From Opitutia bacterium (lineage in GTDB: Bacteria; Verrucomicrobiota; Verrucomicrobiia; Opitutales; Seribacteraceae), in the NCBI GenBank assembly GCA_002689665.1, contig NZEN01000005.1, forward strand, positions 129,443 through 163,147: a stretch of 33,705 bases of DNA. The letters are read 5' to 3'. The translations under genes and the position numbers were made by a program. Every line of letters begins with the position of its first letter. Positions within the stretch are counted from its first letter, which is position 1. Under the pieces are notes generated by a model. It had not been told where the DNA came from. It did no database searches and worked only from the letters and a program-made list of their open reading frames with translations. Shown here piece by piece: positions 18,094-26,883 of the stretch.

Positions 18094-20507
18094 ATATTTT
18101 TTCTGATCAAAGTTTTCTCTACATCTCCCTAGGTGTATTACTTTGCATTTGTATCCTTTATTTTTGGAGCGAAAAAACTAAGAAAAGTAAAATCCTGCAA
18201 CTTACTTCCCTTAAGCTACTACCGAGAATTGCACCCAATTACTCAACCAAAAGAAATCTTATCAAATTTGGAGTTTTTACTTTGGGATTAATCCTCCTTT
18301 CCATCGCATTAGCCCGCCCACAATGGGGTATAGAGAGAAGAACCAATCAACCGACTGGAATTGATCTAATTATAGCACTCGATGTCTCCAAAAGCATGTG
18401 GGCTAGGGATGTTAAACCCAACCGTCTTGAGCGAGTCAAACTAAGCATTTCAAACTTAATTGAAAATGTAAGAGGAGATCGAATTGGACTTATCGCATTT
18501 GCAGGAAATGCATTTCTTCAATGCCCGCTTACCCTAGATCATCAAGCTTTCATCAACACTTTGAATAATATACAGGTTGGTACCATAAAAATGGGAGGCA
18601 CCAACCTCGCAGCCCCTATAGATGAAGCATCCCGATCATTTTCGCTAGATGATCGTGACCGTTTTTTGGTTTTAATTTCAGATGGAGAAGACCTGGAAGG
18701 GGAAGGTTTGAAAAGGGCAAAAGAAGCCGCTGAGGAGGGAATTAAAATCTATACTATTGGTATCGGGTCCAAGTCTGGAGCCAGAATACCCACTGACCCA
18801 ATAAATTCACCTGCAAGGAATTTCCTACTTAATCCCGAAGGAAAAACGGTTATCACTCAACTTGATGATACCTCGTTAAAAGCAATTTCTTCGGAAACTA
18901 AAGGAAAATACTATCCCCTCGGCTCTACCGGCCAAGGTCTAGTGTCCGTATTCAAGACCCTCAAATCAATAGGAGAACAAAAAAAACGGGAACAAATTTC
19001 ATCTGAAATCCCAGTGGAAAGATTTCAACCATTTGTTCTGCTAGGACTATTCGCCCTACTCTTTAATCAGCTCACGCCTTCTACAGTTAGAGGGGCATCC
19101 GATCTAAGTTCGCTCATTCTTATCATAACGTTCTTTTATTTAGGCGGGTGCCTGAAACAAGATAATATTAGAAGAGCAGAAGAAGCTGCAAAAGATAATA
19201 ATTGGAATGAAGCAGCTAAAAACTATGAAATTGAGCTAAATGCATCCGCTGAAATGTCTTCAGCTACAAAAGCAAAAATTTTACTCAACACAGGTTTGGC
19301 TTACGCTCAAGCAGGTCGTTTTGACCAAGCAAAAGAAAGATTACAAGAAGCTATCGATCAAAGCTTAGATTCACCCAAGCTCCAATCGCAAGCTCTCAAT
19401 GAACTGGGAAATCTTTTTTACCGGAAGGCAAATCAGTGGCTGGACCAGCAAAATGTAATGCAAGCCAGAACAAGCTGGGAACAGTCCCGTAAATACTACG
19501 AGTCTGCCATCGAATTAGATGGAAATATCAAGGCAGAGGGTAACCTCGCATCTCTGAACAAACAAATCGAAGAAAGAATTAACTCATTGGTTTGCCTCAT
19601 TAATGGCTTAATTTGGAGGGATAAAAACGGAGATGGAATTGCACAGAAAAACGAAAACAGGCTTCAGGGAAAAGTTTTTTGGGATAAAAATAACGACGGT
19701 GAACACAACTCCTCCAATGAACCTTTTTTAAAAACAAACGCATCCGGTCAGTTTGCGTTTGAATGGATTTCTTCGGTTTATCCAATTTCTTTGTCTTTGG
19801 ATTCTGAACTTATTGAGGATGAAAACCAAAAGATCGAACTTCTTGTTCCCGTTTTTCCTGCACCTCCACCTCCACTGAATGCAGACTCAGTCAAAAACCA
19901 TTCAAAGACCATTCAAAAAGCAGGAGCAAGTTCTGTACTATTACCTTACAGAGCTGCACCGATTATTCGAGGAAAAGTTTGGATGGATAAGAATGGAGAT
20001 ACCCAGAAAAATGAAGATGAAGGACCATATTCTCAGGCAAAACTATTCCTCGATCAAAATGGTAATTTTAATTTAGATGAGAATGAAACATCATTCACAC
20101 CGGATTCGAATGGTTCCTTCCTACTCCCACTTCCACCTGGCCAGTATTCACTCTGCATCGCACCAGACAACGCAGATGCGAATATCACTTTTCCGATTGA
20201 GGAAAAAAAGGCTTATCTCACATGGGTGGATTATGAATCTCCTTCCGATAGCCTTCTTTTTGGAGTACAAGATAATCAACAACAAGACTCTCAGTCATCC
20301 GAAAATAATCAGACTCAACAACCAAAAGCTGGAGGCCAAGATAATGATCAAAACACCCAAGAATCAGAATCAAGTGAGAATACTCCCCCTGAAGAAGTAA
20401 ATGCTCTTTACGAAAGATTATTGCAGGAAATGGAATCAAAAAGCAAAAACTTGAATGACGAAAAACAGAGAGCAATTGGTACAATACCGAAGGGAAGGGA
20501 CTACTGA
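18090..20507 (+). CDS. batB: BatB-BatC fusion: VWA domain, TPRs and calcium-loop-like B repeats
   Basis: An 805-residue chain joining what are usually two genes. Residues 1-310 are BatB: two membrane helices (about 9-26, 58-75) and a VWA domain with intact MIDAS DVSKS (98-102) and VLISDGEDLEG. Two membrane segments follow (about 313-328 and 337-353), the second ending in a lipobox-like LGGC (Cys354). Residues 365-500 are TPR-like helices (LLNTGLAYAQAGRFDQAKERLQEAI), as in BatC. Then come Asp/Asn-rich loops resembling SdrD B repeats: DKNGDG at 511, DKNNDG just after, DKNGD at 633, DQNGN next, with Pro-rich linkers. A Gln/Asn/Ser-rich tail ends the chain. No frameshift is needed for the fusion. 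Why the B-type repeats are present is unknown. Confidence 0.87.
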   Translation: MNIFSDQSFLYISLGVLLCICILYFWSEKTKKSKILQLTSLKLLPRIAPNYSTKRNLIKFGVFTLGLILLSIALARPQWGIERRTNQPTGIDLIIALDVSKSMWARDVKPNRLERVKLSISNLIENVRGDRIGLIAFAGNAFLQCPLTLDHQAFINTLNNIQVGTIKMGGTNLAAPIDEASRSFSLDDRDRFLVLISDGEDLEGEGLKRAKEAAEEGIKIYTIGIGSKSGARIPTDPINSPARNFLLNPEGKTVITQLDDTSLKAISSETKGKYYPLGSTGQGLVSVFKTLKSIGEQKKREQISSEIPVERFQPFVLLGLFALLFNQLTPSTVRGASDLSSLILIITFFYLGGCLKQDNIRRAEEAAKDNNWNEAAKNYEIELNASAEMSSATKAKILLNTGLAYAQAGRFDQAKERLQEAIDQSLDSPKLQSQALNELGNLFYRKANQWLDQQNVMQARTSWEQSRKYYESAIELDGNIKAEGNLASLNKQIEERINSLVCLINGLIWRDKNGDGIAQKNENRLQGKVFWDKNNDGEHNSSNEPFLKTNASGQFAFEWISSVYPISLSLDSELIEDENQKIELLVPVFPAPPPPLNADSVKNHSKTIQKAGASSVLLPYRAAPIIRGKVWMDKNGDTQKNEDEGPYSQAKLFLDQNGNFNLDENETSFTPDSNGSFLLPLPPGQYSLCIAPDNADANITFPIEEKKAYLTWVDYESPSDSLLFGVQDNQQQDSQSSENNQTQQPKAGGQDNDQNTQESESSENTPPEEVNALYERLLQEMESKSKNLNDEKQRAIGTIPKGRDY

Positions 20508-20522
20508 AGAAACTCCTGTGTT

Positions 20523-22307
20523 ATGAGTATCAAGACTACCCTACATTTACTATTAATCTTTTCATTAGGGATAATCGCCCAAAAGACTGCCGCTCAAACT
20601 ATCCGTGTTGAGGCGATCTTTACTCCGTCTTCCATATCAAGTTCATCCCGCACAGTTTACAAGGTAGTTATTCACGGTACACAGCAAAATCCCCAAGGAA
20701 GCCTTCCGCAAGTCCCAGGCCTTAGAATTTCAAACAATCCTCAATCGCTACGCTCAGCTAATTTCATAAACGGAGTACCATCGGTGCGCGTGGAGTTAAA
20801 TTTTCAAGTTCAACCTCAAAGAACCGGAAATTTTACGGTTCCATCCTGGAAAGTCATGATCGAGGGTAAAACTTATCAAGTGCCCCCAGCAACTCTTCAA
20901 GTGCTCGACCCAAGTCAACAAGAGAAACAGGCTCAACTAGATCTAAGACAGGCTGCATTTTTGAAGCTACCATTTCCCAGATCCTATTTTTTTGAAGGTG
21001 AGACCATTATGACTTCCCTCACTCTTTTCATCTGGGACCGATTGCCCGTCAATCGAATTGAAAATGCACCAACAAAAATTGGTGAATCTTTTTCATGTAA
21101 TAATCTGGGCAAGTGGACAGAAGAAAAAAGAAATGTATCAAGAAATGGCAAGATTTACTCCACCTTTACATGGCCCGTTGCCCTAACTGCAGCTATGGCG
21201 GGCACCAAGGAAATCAGTTTTAATGTTAATCTGAGGGTAAGGGTAAACTCGAGAAAAAATTCACCCTTTTCTAGTCCTTTCTTCAATGACCCTTTCTTTG
21301 GATTTGGACGAGAAGAATCCTTGACCGTGGAACTTCCGAGAAAATCAATTGAAATCAAACCCCTTCCATCGACCAACAGGCCCAGCGATTATTCCGGTGC
21401 GATCGGAAATTTTCGCGCTCAATATTCTGTGGATTCCAAGCAGGTCGAAGTGGGAGATCCAGTTCGTCTAAATTTTAGCATCGAAGGGAAAGGGAATTTT
21501 GCTGCAATCCCTGCTCCTACACTCGAATCTAACGAAGAATTTAAAATTGGACCTCCTGCCTTTTTATTTCAAGGAAATGAAGAAACTAAATCCGAAGGCA
21601 GACAGAACTTCGAATTTATCCTGACTCCACAAAAAGCTGGAAATTTAAAAATAACTCCAATCAACTTTTCCTATTTCGATCCCATACAGGAGAAGTATTC
21701 AACCATTATTGGAAACGAAATTAATCTATTTGTGAAACCAGGAGAAAAGTGGATTGAACCTCCAAACCAAATCGAATCGCAGAATTCTATTCCCTCGACT
21801 ATTGCTATGTCGACTAATGATTTATTTCAAACAGCGAGCGATCCGGGGATATGGCACTCAAACCTACAGCTCGAGCCTATCCAAAGCAATTACTGGTTTT
21901 GGACCTTTCAAATATTGCCGCTATCAGGAACGCTAGCATTTGGCTTCCTCGGTTGGAAGAGAAGGAATAAATTTAATGAAGATTTTCGTATCAAAAAAGC
22001 CAATTTAAGCCGAAAATTGAATGAAAGCGCCGACCATCGTGATCCAACAGGCTTCTTCCGAGCGTTCAAAGATCTCACGAGAATGCAGATAAGCAAAAAA
22101 GACAAAAGTCGAAATACATTCGCATTTTCAAGTGATGAACTGATCTCATTCATAAAAGAACAAAAGTTCGACAAAAATTTGATTATCGAAATCGAAGAAA
22201 TGCTCAGACTAGGCGATGGCTTGGAATTTGCTGAATCAAGTTCTCAGGAGCTAGATTTTAAAAGTCTCAGAGGCAGGGCTTCTGAAATTCTCAAAAAATT
22301 ATCATGA
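20523..22307 (+). CDS. batD: BatD-like protein (Bat operon)
   Basis: A 594-residue protein with a signal peptide (about 1-24, cleavage near AAAQ), a long beta-rich extracytoplasmic region with the BatD pattern (RNFEFILTPQKAGNLKITPINFSYFDP near 360-390, and an earlier RTGNFTVPSWKVMIEGKTY), one membrane helix at about 460-480 and a cytoplasmic helical tail. BatD proteins work with the VWA pair in the periplasm; the mechanism is unknown. It starts 15 bases after batB-C and overlaps batE by four bases (ATGA). Confidence 0.85.
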   Translation: MSIKTTLHLLLIFSLGIIAQKTAAQTIRVEAIFTPSSISSSSRTVYKVVIHGTQQNPQGSLPQVPGLRISNNPQSLRSANFINGVPSVRVELNFQVQPQRTGNFTVPSWKVMIEGKTYQVPPATLQVLDPSQQEKQAQLDLRQAAFLKLPFPRSYFFEGETIMTSLTLFIWDRLPVNRIENAPTKIGESFSCNNLGKWTEEKRNVSRNGKIYSTFTWPVALTAAMAGTKEISFNVNLRVRVNSRKNSPFSSPFFNDPFFGFGREESLTVELPRKSIEIKPLPSTNRPSDYSGAIGNFRAQYSVDSKQVEVGDPVRLNFSIEGKGNFAAIPAPTLESNEEFKIGPPAFLFQGNEETKSEGRQNFEFILTPQKAGNLKITPINFSYFDPIQEKYSTIIGNEINLFVKPGEKWIEPPNQIESQNSIPSTIAMSTNDLFQTASDPGIWHSNLQLEPIQSNYWFWTFQILPLSGTLAFGFLGWKRRNKFNEDFRIKKANLSRKLNESADHRDPTGFFRAFKDLTRMQISKKDKSRNTFAFSSDELISFIKEQKFDKNLIIEIEEMLRLGDGLEFAESSSQELDFKSLRGRASEILKKLS

Positions 22308-23116
22308 GAATGCTTCATTTTTCCCTAACCTGCTTTTTGAGTATCATTTCAGTTTTTGTATGGGCGAGCTCAAAAGAACAGCTTTTCTATGACGCAGTAC
22401 GATTCGAGGCTACTGGTAATATTAATCAAGCCATTGAAAACTATGAAAAGATCTTAGAACAGGCTAGTTCTGCAAACCTTCATGGAAATTTAGCGAATTT
22501 ATACTACAAGAAAAGTGATTACGGAAGATCAATCCTACACTACCGCAAAGCACTTTTGCTGGACGGAAATAATCGGGAATTCCTATCAAACCTTTCTTTC
22601 GTGTGCAGGACAGCCAATCTGGAAAATACCGATCCTCTAAAAAATAATTTCATCGATGGCTTTTCCAATAATTTTTGGAAGGGATTCCTAGTACTTTTTC
22701 TTTGGTTTGGGTTACTCCTTATTAGCTTTTTATTTTTTCTACGAACAACCAACAGATCGATTATTTTTACTTGCTTGGCATGGGTGGGAGGAATAACTCT
22801 GCTTGCCTTTGTTGTTTTTGATTCAACTAAGCATGAAAGCCTAACTGAAAGTCAGGTTATCGCACTCCTCGATAGGAAACAGGGTGACAAGAATGCATCT
22901 GCAACTATACCGCTGAGAAGATTTGCTGCATCTTCCAGCACTGCAAATGCATCAGTTCGTGCCGGAGAATCTCTATTTGTCGACCAGTCTCAACTCGAGG
23001 GATATCAATCTCACCAAGGTCCAAACTCCCGAAATTGGCTTTTAGTAAGAACTGCCGACAACCTCAAAAAAGGCTGGGTGCGACAGGATGAGGTCGGGTG
23101 GATTTTAAAAAACTAA
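22304..23116 (+). CDS. batE: BatE-like TPR protein with C-terminal SH3-like domain
   Basis: A 270-residue protein: signal peptide (about 1-20), TPR-like helices (about 22-92, including [32 protein letters not shown]), two membrane helices (about 125-145 and 152-172) and a C-terminal domain with the spacing of a bacterial SH3-like module ([35 protein letters not shown]). This is the layout of BatE, the last gene of Bat operons. Its stop codon overlaps that of the convergent dnaX by four bases, so transcripts of the two genes must overlap at the 3' ends. Confidence 0.83.
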   Translation: MRMLHFSLTCFLSIISVFVWASSKEQLFYDAVRFEATGNINQAIENYEKILEQASSANLHGNLANLYYKKSDYGRSILHYRKALLLDGNNREFLSNLSFVCRTANLENTDPLKNNFIDGFSNNFWKGFLVLFLWFGLLLISFLFFLRTTNRSIIFTCLAWVGGITLLAFVVFDSTKHESLTESQVIALLDRKQGDKNASATIPLRRFAASSSTANASVRAGESLFVDQSQLEGYQSHQGPNSRNWLLVRTADNLKKGWVRQDEVGWILKN

Positions 23117-24576
23117 ATCAATTGCGAAGAATCAATCTTCTCTATCGAAACAAAATTTACTTTATAATCTTCAACTAAAGATTTTCGTAATTGCTCCGGT
23201 AGTTGTTCGACTCTTTTACTTATTTCTGACTCGTCCTGTATTTGTCTATCATCTTTGACCTCAGGTTTTTTTTCTGTTATTTCTTTTTTCGCAATCTCAA
23301 CAGGTTCAGCAATTTCTTCGGCAACTGGATCGACAGCGCATATTTTGTCCACGGGCGGTTTGTCAACTACATCTGAAAGATTTGACTCTAAAGGAGTACT
23401 TATCTCTTTAGTATCTACAGCACGGACCTTTGAATCATGTTCCGTTATCCCAGCAAATTCAGTTTTTTTTTTGAGTTCCTTTTCCGGCAAAACTTTTGAA
23501 ATTTTGCGAATAACTTGATCTATGGACCGAGACTTGCCCGACTCCACGGCCCGAAAGAGTGTAACTTCAAAATTGGTTTTTTCCGAAAGGCCTAATCGCA
23601 CCAGTTCATCCCCTTCTCTCAACGCATCCAATATACGAACAATTTGCTCAGGATAAGAATTATTACCCCCGTCACTAAGTTCAAGAACAAGTTTCTGTCT
23701 AAACTGATCACTTAGATCCTGCAATGCACGATAGAAATCCAGACCCTCTTGTGAAAAGGCATCGGTTTCACTAAGGATTGATCCGTAATCTGCAGAAAGA
23801 ATAGCACGAGCCAATAATTCAATTCTATCCGCAGATACCAAGCCATAAACTTCCAAGACATTTTGCTGGGTGATTGAGTTCCCGCAGAAAGAAATCATTT
23901 GATCCAAAATACTTTGTGCATCACGCATACCGCCCATAGCCATTCGAGCAATCGCCTCGAGTGCAGGTGGTTCCACTTCTATATTCTCTTTCGCACAGAT
24001 CTCATTTAATTTAAGCGAAATAAGATCGATCGGAATTGAACGAAACTCGAATCGCTGACATCTTGAAACAATAGTGGGTAGAACTTTGTGCGATTCGGTT
24101 GTGGCAAAAACAAACTTAACATGAGGAGGAGGTTCTTCCAAGGTCTTGAGCAAAGCATTAAACGCTGCCTGACTAAGCATATGAACCTCGTCTATCACAT
24201 AAATCTTAAATCTACACTGTGCTGGGGCATACTGACATTCATCCCTTAAATCCCTTACTTGATCGACCGAGTTATTGGAAGCTCCGTCAATTTCGATAAC
24301 ATCCAGACAACGGCCTTCCATAATCGCTTTTCCAATTTCAGAATCATCAGGAACATAAAGAGAAGGACCGTCCTCCCAGTTAAGCGACTTCGCAAACAGC
24401 CTGGCAGAGGTGGTTTTTCCCGTTCCTCTCGGCCCCACAAAAAGATATGCATGAGCAATTCTGCCTAAATCTATAGCATTACCAAGAGTTTTCACCACAT
24501 GATCCTGTCCGACTAGTTCGGAGAACTGTTGCGGGCGCCATCTGCGGGCAATGACTTGATAAGAAGAATCTGCCAT
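23113..24576 (-). CDS. dnaX: DNA polymerase III subunit gamma/tau
   Basis: A 487-residue clamp-loader ATPase. It opens [23 protein letters not shown] and has Walker [39 protein letters not shown] (DEAD-type Walker B), [20 protein letters not shown] and the SRC arginine finger ([10 protein letters not shown]). Domain III and an acidic/Lys-rich tau tail follow. The ATG at 24576 is preferred: it has a good ribosome site (AAAGGGA, about 5 bases upstream) and starts on the family N terminus, whereas an upstream ATG at 24672 would run into the SRP RNA. Two oddities are treated as findings: the zinc-finger cysteines are missing, and a run of ten A residues at codons 369-372 offers a slippage site for a shorter gamma product. 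Confidence 0.95.
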   Translation of the reverse strand: MADSSYQVIARRWRPQQFSELVGQDHVVKTLGNAIDLGRIAHAYLFVGPRGTGKTTSARLFAKSLNWEDGPSLYVPDDSEIGKAIMEGRCLDVIEIDGASNNSVDQVRDLRDECQYAPAQCRFKIYVIDEVHMLSQAAFNALLKTLEEPPPHVKFVFATTESHKVLPTIVSRCQRFEFRSIPIDLISLKLNEICAKENIEVEPPALEAIARMAMGGMRDAQSILDQMISFCGNSITQQNVLEVYGLVSADRIELLARAILSADYGSILSETDAFSQEGLDFYRALQDLSDQFRQKLVLELSDGGNNSYPEQIVRILDALREGDELVRLGLSEKTNFEVTLFRAVESGKSRSIDQVIRKISKVLPEKELKKKTEFAGITEHDSKVRAVDTKEISTPLESNLSDVVDKPPVDKICAVDPVAEEIAEPVEIAKKEITEKKPEVKDDRQIQDESEISKRVEQLPEQLRKSLVEDYKVNFVSIEKIDSSQLI

Positions 24577-24648
24577 TAATCCCTTTTGTTCGTAATTTAA
24601 AAAACAGGCAAGATAAACTAGCTCATTTTTAAAACTGTGCACAAAAAA

Positions 24649-24745
24649 GGCCAGGCACCCCACAGCACACACTTCTCCTAACTACCGCTGCTTCCTTCCG
24701 GACCTGACGGGGTTCGTTCGAGACGCGTCGCATGGGACCCGGCCT
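24649..24745 (-). ncRNA. ffs: Signal recognition particle RNA, bacterial small (4.5S-like) type
   Basis: The reverse strand carries the near-invariant SRP domain IV core CAGGTCCGGAAGGAAGCAGC (around 24685-24707). The proposed ends pair: AGGCC at the 5' end with GGCCT at the 3' end, directly followed by a run of six T that fits Rho-independent release. Length is about 97 nucleotides. It binds Ffh to target membrane and secreted proteins. It lies 72 bases upstream of dnaX on the same strand. End positions may be off by a few bases. Confidence 0.9.
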
Positions 24746-24752
24746 AAATTTC

Positions 24753-24781
24753 AATAAATTCTAATATTCAATGCGTGGCAA
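24753..24781 (-). promoter_or_regulatory. Candidate sigma-70-type promoter for ffs
   Basis: On the reverse strand, TTGCCA (-35; five of six consensus bases) is followed after exactly 17 bases by TTTATT (-10; four of six) and, 7 bases further, by the A that begins the SRP RNA. Spacing is ideal at both intervals. The hexamers are read by eye, and the -10 is weak. Confidence 0.45.
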
Positions 24782-24869
24782 ACTCTTTCATTATCCTAAT
24801 TTCAGCGTTCATAGTGCCGTTAACCAATTTGTTTTTGCCATGTGGAATAATTTCACGAATAATTAACAA

Positions 24870-25967
24870 ATGGGAAATTCTTTTGGGACATTGTTTCGCA
24901 TCTCCTCCTGGGGAGAAAGTCATGGTGGTGGAATAGGAGTGGTGATTGATGGCTGCCCACCTCGCCTGGACTTATCTGAGGAGGATATTCAGCCTTGCCT
25001 AGACCGAAGAAGACCTGGTCAAAGCAAACTAACAACCCCCAGGGACGAAGCGGATCAAGTAGAAATTTTATCCGGCACTTTTGATGGAAAGACGCTCGGA
25101 ACGCCAATCGCACTGCTTGTGAGAAATAAGGATGCCCGCCCACAGGCTTATGATGAAATGAAGACTAAGTTTCGGCCGTCTCATGCAGATTTTACTTATC
25201 AAAATAAATTTGGAATTCGAAACCATGAAGGAGGGGGGCGATCATCCGCCAGGGAAACCATAGCTAGAGTTGCAGCAGGGGCTATTGCTAAAAAGCTTCT
25301 CAACATGGATCAAGTTAATATCTCAACTTATATAGACCGAATTCACGATATCGAATGCCCTAAGTTGGAGGAAGTTCCAACTCTAGAAAGCATCGAAGTC
25401 TCTCCCACACGATGTCCACATCCGGAAACCGCAGCTAAAATGGAATCTCGAATACTCGAAGCCAAAAAAGCAGGAGATTCCGTTGGCGGAACTATAGTTT
25501 GTCGAGTCAACGGTCTACCAATTGGATTGGGAGCACCAGTTTTTGACAGGCTCGAGGCTGATTTAGCAAAAGCCATGATGTCTCTCCCGGCGACCAAAGG
25601 ATTCGAAATCGGCAGTGGATTCAATGGAACTTATCTCAAAGGCTCCGAACACAACGACTTATTCGAAGAAAGAGAAGGGAAAGTAAGGACCAAGTCAAAC
25701 CGATCGGGAGGAGTGCAAGGTGGAATCAGTAATGGAGAGGAGCTTTACTTTCGAATAGCCTTCAAACCGACGGCAACGGTTTTACAAATGCAAAAAACCG
25801 TTAACGAAAAAGGCGAAAATACTGAACTTATGGGACGAGGAAGGCATGATCCCTGCGTTTTACCCCGGGCTGTGCCAATTGTCGAAGCGATGACTGCATT
25901 GGTCTTGATCGATCACAAAATGAAGCATCATGCCCAATGCTTATCTTTTCAAAATGATGGCTTGTGA
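24870..25967 (+). CDS. aroC: Chorismate synthase
   Basis: A 365-residue enzyme of normal length that converts 5-enolpyruvylshikimate 3-phosphate to chorismate using reduced FMN, the last common step of aromatic amino acid synthesis. Signatures: [18 protein letters not shown] at the N terminus, [45 protein letters not shown], and [20 protein letters not shown] near the C terminus. No other aromatic-pathway gene is nearby. The end overlaps the next gene. Confidence 0.96.
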   Translation: MGNSFGTLFRISSWGESHGGGIGVVIDGCPPRLDLSEEDIQPCLDRRRPGQSKLTTPRDEADQVEILSGTFDGKTLGTPIALLVRNKDARPQAYDEMKTKFRPSHADFTYQNKFGIRNHEGGGRSSARETIARVAAGAIAKKLLNMDQVNISTYIDRIHDIECPKLEEVPTLESIEVSPTRCPHPETAAKMESRILEAKKAGDSVGGTIVCRVNGLPIGLGAPVFDRLEADLAKAMMSLPATKGFEIGSGFNGTYLKGSEHNDLFEEREGKVRTKSNRSGGVQGGISNGEELYFRIAFKPTATVLQMQKTVNEKGENTELMGRGRHDPCVLPRAVPIVEAMTALVLIDHKMKHHAQCLSFQNDGL

Positions 25968-26655
25968 GGATCGTTTCTTGTATATTATTTTGGAATCTCC
26001 TGGCTCAGGAGGCTTTGAATTTTTAGTAAACGGCTTAAACGACTTCAATCATCAGGGTTTTCATTTTCTCCTTCCTGAGTCTACTGAACATACAATTGTT
26101 CCCAGCCAAAAGGAAAGTGTTTCTTTTTGGCCGGATAATGAGTCGACAGATATATCATTCAATCTAAGTAAAAATGAAGAAAATATTGATTTATTTCTAT
26201 TCCTCTCCCCTTCAATGAATATAAGTGATCAATTTGAATCCCTCTTAAGTCAAACTGACAAACCTTCCAAGATCGAAATTGGCAGGATCATTTCTTTTTT
26301 GGATGCAAATATTTTACCTGAGATATCCACACAATTTCAGGTATGGTTGGATGCAGTAGCCCATTTTTCCGATGTATTATGCTTTTCGAACCGAAGCAAT
26401 CAAAACGGGAAATCGGTAAAGATGATAATTGATCGGTACGAGAATATGCGTTATCCAATGGAGACTTATTTGATATCTCAAAACAAAAAGGGTAAACTCT
26501 TGAATATTCTCAACCCAACCGCACGAAGAATTACTCACATTTTCGATTCTCCCGATTTACTTGATTCGGAGGAGACACCTGAGGATGACCCTTATCTAAA
26601 AAAATTAGCTAACGGCAAAAGAGAAAAAGTAATCCCAATACCCTTTCCTCGATAA
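25930..26655 (+). CDS. Uncharacterised protein downstream of aroC (possible degenerate CobW-like fold)
   Basis: A 241-residue soluble protein I do not recognise with confidence. The start at 25930 overlaps aroC by 38 bases; ATGs at 25954 and 25957 also fit and none has a clear ribosome site. No signal peptide or membrane helix. The N terminus [16 protein letters not shown] sits where a P-loop would be in CobW/G3E GTPases (pattern GxxGxGKTxxLNxL), but the Lys-Thr are missing. Later parts also run in a similar order: a strand with FLDANIL, then [13 protein letters not shown] where these GTPases have an NKxD-like motif. If related, it cannot bind nucleotide in the usual way. The C terminus is charged and ends IPIPFPR. 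Confidence 0.6.
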   Translation: MPNAYLFKMMACEDRFLYIILESPGSGGFEFLVNGLNDFNHQGFHFLLPESTEHTIVPSQKESVSFWPDNESTDISFNLSKNEENIDLFLFLSPSMNISDQFESLLSQTDKPSKIEIGRIISFLDANILPEISTQFQVWLDAVAHFSDVLCFSNRSNQNGKSVKMIIDRYENMRYPMETYLISQNKKGKLLNILNPTARRITHIFDSPDLLDSEETPEDDPYLKKLANGKREKVIPIPFPR

Positions 26656-26704
26656 TTCTACACTCGACAATTACTCTAAACACATTTTCTTATGTTAATT
26701 TAAT

Positions 26705-26791
26705 GCCGGGGTGGCGGAATTGGTAGACGCGCTAGATTCAGGTTCTAGTGTCCGCAAGGATGTGCGAGTTCAAATCTCGCCCTCGGCACCA
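26705..26791 (+). tRNA. tRNA-Leu (anticodon CAG)
   Basis: An 87-nucleotide class II tRNA including an encoded CCA (26789-26791). The acceptor stem GCCGGGG pairs with CCTCGGC (one G-U pair), the anticodon stem CTAGA/TCTAG encloses loop TTCAGGT with anticodon CAG at 26739-26741, a long variable arm follows (TGTCCGCAAGGATGT), and the T loop is GTTCAAATC. It reads CUG leucine codons. The gene stands alone between the aroC pair and the surface cluster. Confidence 0.97.
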
Positions 26792-26883
26792 AAAGAAAGT
26801 AAATCTTTGGATTAAAACTTCAAAAAAAGCTTGTTTTCAACAATCTTTTATTCAATATGATGTTAAATTCCCAAACTAACAAT

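Noticed and set aside
19107-19151. A broken gene junction or sequencing frameshift joining batB to batC.
   Set aside because: The frame is continuous with normal codon use on both sides, and there is no internal start or stop; a true fusion is the simpler reading.
24577-24672. A 32-codon upstream extension of dnaX starting at the ATG at 24672.
   Set aside because: It would read through the 3' part of the SRP RNA, and the extra residues are not part of DnaX; the ATG at 24576 has a clear ribosome site.
26822-26850. Short AT-only hairpin (TTGTT/AACAA) after tRNA-Leu as a terminator.
   Set aside because: Five A-T-rich pairs with a three-base loop would hardly be stable, and the following T tract is interrupted.
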